This document shows, in pieces, positions 62,218 to 64,000 of a DNA stretch of 64,000 bases (the stretch's first letter is position 1; each line of letters starts with the position of its first letter). A program made the translations under genes and the position numbers. Origin of the DNA: JABIAG01 sp964561995 (lineage in GTDB: Archaea > Nanobdellota > Nanobdellia > Woesearchaeales > JABIAG01); assembly GCA_964561995.1 (NCBI GenBank), contig CAZLQZ010000001.1:92747-156746 (forward strand), read 5' to 3'. The notes below the pieces were generated by a model. It saw only the letters and a program-made list of their open reading frames with translations, searched no databases and was not told the origin of the DNA.

Positions 62218-62721
62218 CTAATTTGCCCGTACAATCTGTTCTGCTTTTTTAAGAAGTATTAAATCTCTTTTTTGAATAAAGGAACCGTCATAATTTTCAG
62301 GTTTATCATTTTCAACTTTAGAAATTGCATCTTTTAGAGAAAGCCACACTATCTTAAATCCTTGACTTAATTCATTTTCGGTAAAATCGGGTTTACCTTT
62401 AGAAATGATCTTTCCATGATAGCAATAAGAAATTTGTTTCAAATCCCATTTGGATCTAAATTCAATAATTTTACCCACTTCACCATTAACTTCAATTGTG
62501 CTTCCTACTTCTTCAAGGCATTCTCTAACTAAAGCTTGTGCTTTATCTTCACCAGCATCAATGCCTCCTCCAGGAAGTTTATGGTAATTTTGTTTTGCAA
62601 CAAATAGTAAAGGAATTAAGTCATTTTCATCAAAAAGAATGGCTCTTGAAGTTTCTCTTATTTTTAAAGTTAATTTATCTTTTGGAAATTCTTTGTCTTT
62701 GATTTCTTTTAATAGTTCCAT
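62218..62721 (-). CDS. Nudix hydrolase
   Basis: The 167-residue product has a fully conserved Nudix box: GGGIDAGEDKAQALVRECLEEVG, with the R-E-C-L-E-E-V-G core intact. It most likely cleaves a nucleoside diphosphate derivative (X). The N-terminal KLTLKIRETSRAILFDEND strand is typical. Its stop codon falls in a GCAAC/GTTGC hairpin at 62198-62218. A TATA-like TTTATATAAAT lies about 25 bases upstream of the ATG. Confidence 0.88.
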   Translation of the reverse strand: MELLKEIKDKEFPKDKLTLKIRETSRAILFDENDLIPLLFVAKQNYHKLPGGGIDAGEDKAQALVRECLEEVGSTIEVNGEVGKIIEFRSKWDLKQISYCYHGKIISKGKPDFTENELSQGFKIVWLSLKDAISKVENDKPENYDGSFIQKRDLILLKKAEQIVRAN

Positions 62722-62868
62722 ATATTATGAGGGTTCTTGGTTTTATATAAATATTTCTGCTTAAAGCAAATTAGCAATTAATTCTTTTTTTTTTATAATA
62801 TAGAAATACTGGTTTTTGTCGTACGATTTTAATCGTACTTGTGGTTGGGTGTTAACTGATTGAAATTA

Positions 62869-62883
62869 TTTACGCCAACGCCC
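62869..62883. repeat. 15-bp direct repeat of the tRNA-Ser 3' end (att-like)
   Basis: TTTACGCCAACGCCC occurs here and again at 63943-63957, where it spans the end of the tRNA-Ser acceptor and part of its T-stem. Elements that integrate at tRNA 3' ends leave exactly this kind of duplicate. The distance is 1074 bp and the element side would be between the copies. Confidence 0.5.
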
Positions 62884-63084
62884 GACGCCAGACATAGGGT
62901 GTATGTGCGAAACTTTTTACGGTTTTTATTGCTTAATTAAATGTTATTTGAGATGTGGGCTCTTCCATTTTGTTTTAGAAATTCTGAAAACAAAAAAGCA
63001 AAGTGATTTACGCTTAATAATTGTTAATATTTTCGGAGGACTATTTCTAAAAGATTTAAATAAGGAAATAATTTCTCTAAGCAT

Positions 63085-63277
63085 ATGAGAACATTATCTT
63101 CATGTGGCCATCCTATAAAAATTTTTAGGATGTCATTCTGTGAAGGTAATATTTCTGAAGAGAAAGAATTTCGCGAAGCACAAGGAACATTATTTGATAA
63201 AGTAAGTTTATATTTGAGAGATAAGGGATACTGATGAACATTTGATTCCCGTGAGTTCTCCTCAACCTTATAAATGA
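63085..63277 (+). pseudogene. Frameshifted small coding relic
   Basis: An ATG frame gives MRTLSSCGHPIKIFRMS, then CEGNISEEKEFREAQG, then LFDKVSLYLRDKGY before a stop at 63232. Shifting by one base continues as DEHLIPVSSPQPYK to a stop at 63275. The two parts read as one small protein of about 63 residues broken by an indel. I do not recognise the family. No ribosome site is clear, so the start is uncertain. Confidence 0.35.
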
Positions 63278-63328
63278 AAATAATTTTCTGGAGTTCATTG
63301 GTCATTTAATTTCTCAATATGTTTAATC

Positions 63329-63435
63329 ATATCTTTCATTTATCTTTACCTGATGTTATTTTTTTTTGATTAGTTTATAAATCAACGGGATGTTTAATTT
63401 TTATATTGAATTAGAATCTAGCTTATATAAAGATA
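63329..63435 (-). repeat. Second copy of the uvrA upstream region
   Basis: The segment matches 55648-55762. It shares a 25-base block including ATG-AAA-GAT with one mismatch, a TTTATAAA promoter element at the same distance, and a TTATATAAAGATA end. After the first codons it diverges to a 14-codon frame (MKDMIKHIEKLNDQ). It looks like a duplicated promoter with a lost gene. Confidence 0.6.
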
Positions 63436-63468
63436 ATTTTGAAAAAACGAAATATAAAAAGAATTAAT

Positions 63469-63849
63469 TTAAAAATGTTTATTTTGATTAATTTCTACAT
63501 TTTTTAGAACTTTAGAATATTTTTTTAAATATTCACTAACTTTAAATTTTATTTTTTTGTATGATTCATTTGAATAAAAATTAATATCCAATCTTAAGCC
63601 AAATTTTTCAGTCCAATAATAGTTAATTAATAAAATTATTTTTTTTCTTGAAAAAAAGCCTTTTTTTATAAAAATCTCTGAAGAATATTTATCTCCTACT
63701 TTTGAAGTATCTCCGTCGATAGCACGTATAAAAGCTCCTGTTCTTTTATTATTAAATTTAAATTCATCATCAATAGATGCAATATCTGCTGTAAAGTTTT
63801 CAAGAACTTGTTTCAATTTAAAATCTAATTTATTTTTTGAGGCTTTCAT
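63469..63849 (-). CDS. Hypothetical protein, 126 aa
   Basis: I do not recognise this family. The product is basic and soluble, with MKASKNKLDFKLKQVLENF, an acidic DIASIDDEF segment, FIRAIDGDTSKVGD, a strand-rich middle (KIILLINYYWTEKFGLRLDINFY, core LLINYYW) and a Lys-rich helical tail. It lies between the two copies of the att-like repeat, where it would be the only intact gene of a putative element. Confidence 0.6.
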   Translation of the reverse strand: MKASKNKLDFKLKQVLENFTADIASIDDEFKFNNKRTGAFIRAIDGDTSKVGDKYSSEIFIKKGFFSRKKIILLINYYWTEKFGLRLDINFYSNESYKKIKFKVSEYLKKYSKVLKNVEINQNKHF

Positions 63850-63911
63850 TTTATCTACTTCTTAGATTTTCTAATTTAAATATTTTTCTATTCTTTTTTC
63901 ATTTATAATGC

Positions 63912-63940
63912 AAAAAAGATTCTGCGGCGTTTTACCGCAG
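63912..63940 (-). terminator. Rho-independent-like terminator after tRNA-Ser
   Basis: On the minus strand CTGCGG and CCGCAG form a six-base-pair GC-rich stem with a seven-base loop, followed by AATC and six T residues. It starts seven bases after the tRNA 3' end, the right place to end its transcript. Confidence 0.65.
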
Positions 63941-63946
63941 GTTTTA

Positions 63947-64000
63947 CGCCAACGCCCAGATTTGAACTGGGAGATCCTTGCGGAAATCCGCTTTCGAGGC
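63947..64000 (-). tRNA. tRNA-Ser (CGA), 3' part; cut by window end
   Basis: On the minus strand the sequence begins in the anticodon stem. The loop CT-CGA-AA gives anticodon CGA, followed by GCGGA of the stem, a long variable arm with TCC-GCAA-GGA, the T-arm CCCAG-TTCAAAT-CTGGG, the acceptor strand CGTTGGC and G73. The 5' half lies beyond the window. The long variable arm supports serine. Confidence 0.85.

Larger units (their letters stand above)
62722..63468. other. Degraded intergenic region
   Basis: This 747-base stretch has no intact gene I can defend. It contains an 18-base palindrome (GTACGATT, two bases, AATCGTAC; 62821-62838), a 15-base copy of the end of tRNA-Ser (62869-62883), a 61-codon open frame at 62903 with no recognisable product, a frameshifted coding relic (63085-63277), and a second copy of the uvrA upstream DNA (63329-63435). 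Confidence 0.5.

Noticed and set aside
62903..63088. 61-codon frame starting MCETFYGFYCLIK
   Set aside because: It has odd composition, lies in a region of relics and has no recognisable family or ribosome site.
63024..63305. 93-codon minus-strand frame
   Set aside because: It is antisense to the frameshifted relic, whose plus-strand reading looks more like protein.
1..64000. CRISPR array, cas genes, rRNA, or a complete transposase
   Set aside because: I looked for regularly spaced repeats, conserved rRNA segments and DDE or serine recombinase motifs and saw none.

Overview
The window is a very AT-rich piece of an archaeal chromosome. The archaeal signature is clear. RNA polymerase is split into H, B'', B', A' and A''. 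Nearby are Orc1/Cdc6, aEF1B, archaeal membrane-bound LonB and TrmB-type regulators. tRNA genes carry introns, and several starts look leaderless, with a TATA box about 25-27 nt upstream of the ATG. Many small proteins, a bacterial-type uvrABC operon and several proteins of a kind I associate with DPANN genomes suggest a DPANN archaeon such as a Woesearchaeota/Pacearchaeota relative. That placement is inference.

Layout. 1-4.3 kb: the end of RtcA, a 1162-residue coiled-coil protein built on ~87-residue repeats, and a zinc-ribbon/aEF1B pair. 4.3-8.1 kb: Orc1/Cdc6 with a candidate replication origin upstream, a winged-helix regulator and Trm1. 8.2-19.6 kb: LonB, a noncoding leader, intron-bearing tRNA-Asp and tRNA-Lys (the latter with a second intron in the T-loop), then rpoH-B''-B'-A'-A''-L30e-nusA and S12-S7. 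19.6-24 kb: DUF4389 protein, a cis-prenyltransferase homologue without its catalytic residues, an A24 prepilin peptidase, and a TrmB regulator divergent from a carboxyl-methyltransferase-like/esterase-like pair with a palindromic operator between them. 24-34 kb: two tandem HIT proteins with broken triads, GluRS, DUF2284, a CinA-C/NadD-like pair, GNAT, MFS, an RlaP-like nucleotidyltransferase, an intact HIT protein and tRNA-Met with intron.

34-49 kb: HerA-like ATPase, double Lrp/AsnC regulator, a GalT-like protein with foreign codon use, DUF4349, a second TrmB with a perfect 23-bp palindrome divergent from an orphan ABC substrate-binding lipoprotein, a pentein enzyme, a lipoprotein hydrolase in operon with a lipoprotein that ends in a receiver-like domain, a VIT-like transporter, a lipoprotein cyclophilin and a Na+/H+ antiporter. 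49-55.7 kb: uvrA-uvrC-uvrB overlapping operon, with UvrC lacking its C-terminal HhH region.

55.8-64 kb is an accessory region. It holds small membrane and secreted proteins, tandem GNAT paralogues, an HD-phosphohydrolase pseudogene, a standalone RarA/MgsA C-terminal domain, a small HExxH membrane protein, a repeat protein, two Nudix proteins, GAA-loop hairpins, a second copy of the uvrA upstream region, a frameshifted relic, and tRNA-Ser(CGA) at the right edge. The 3' end of that tRNA is repeated 1.07 kb away, as an att pair would be. No rRNA, CRISPR array, cas gene or complete insertion sequence is visible.
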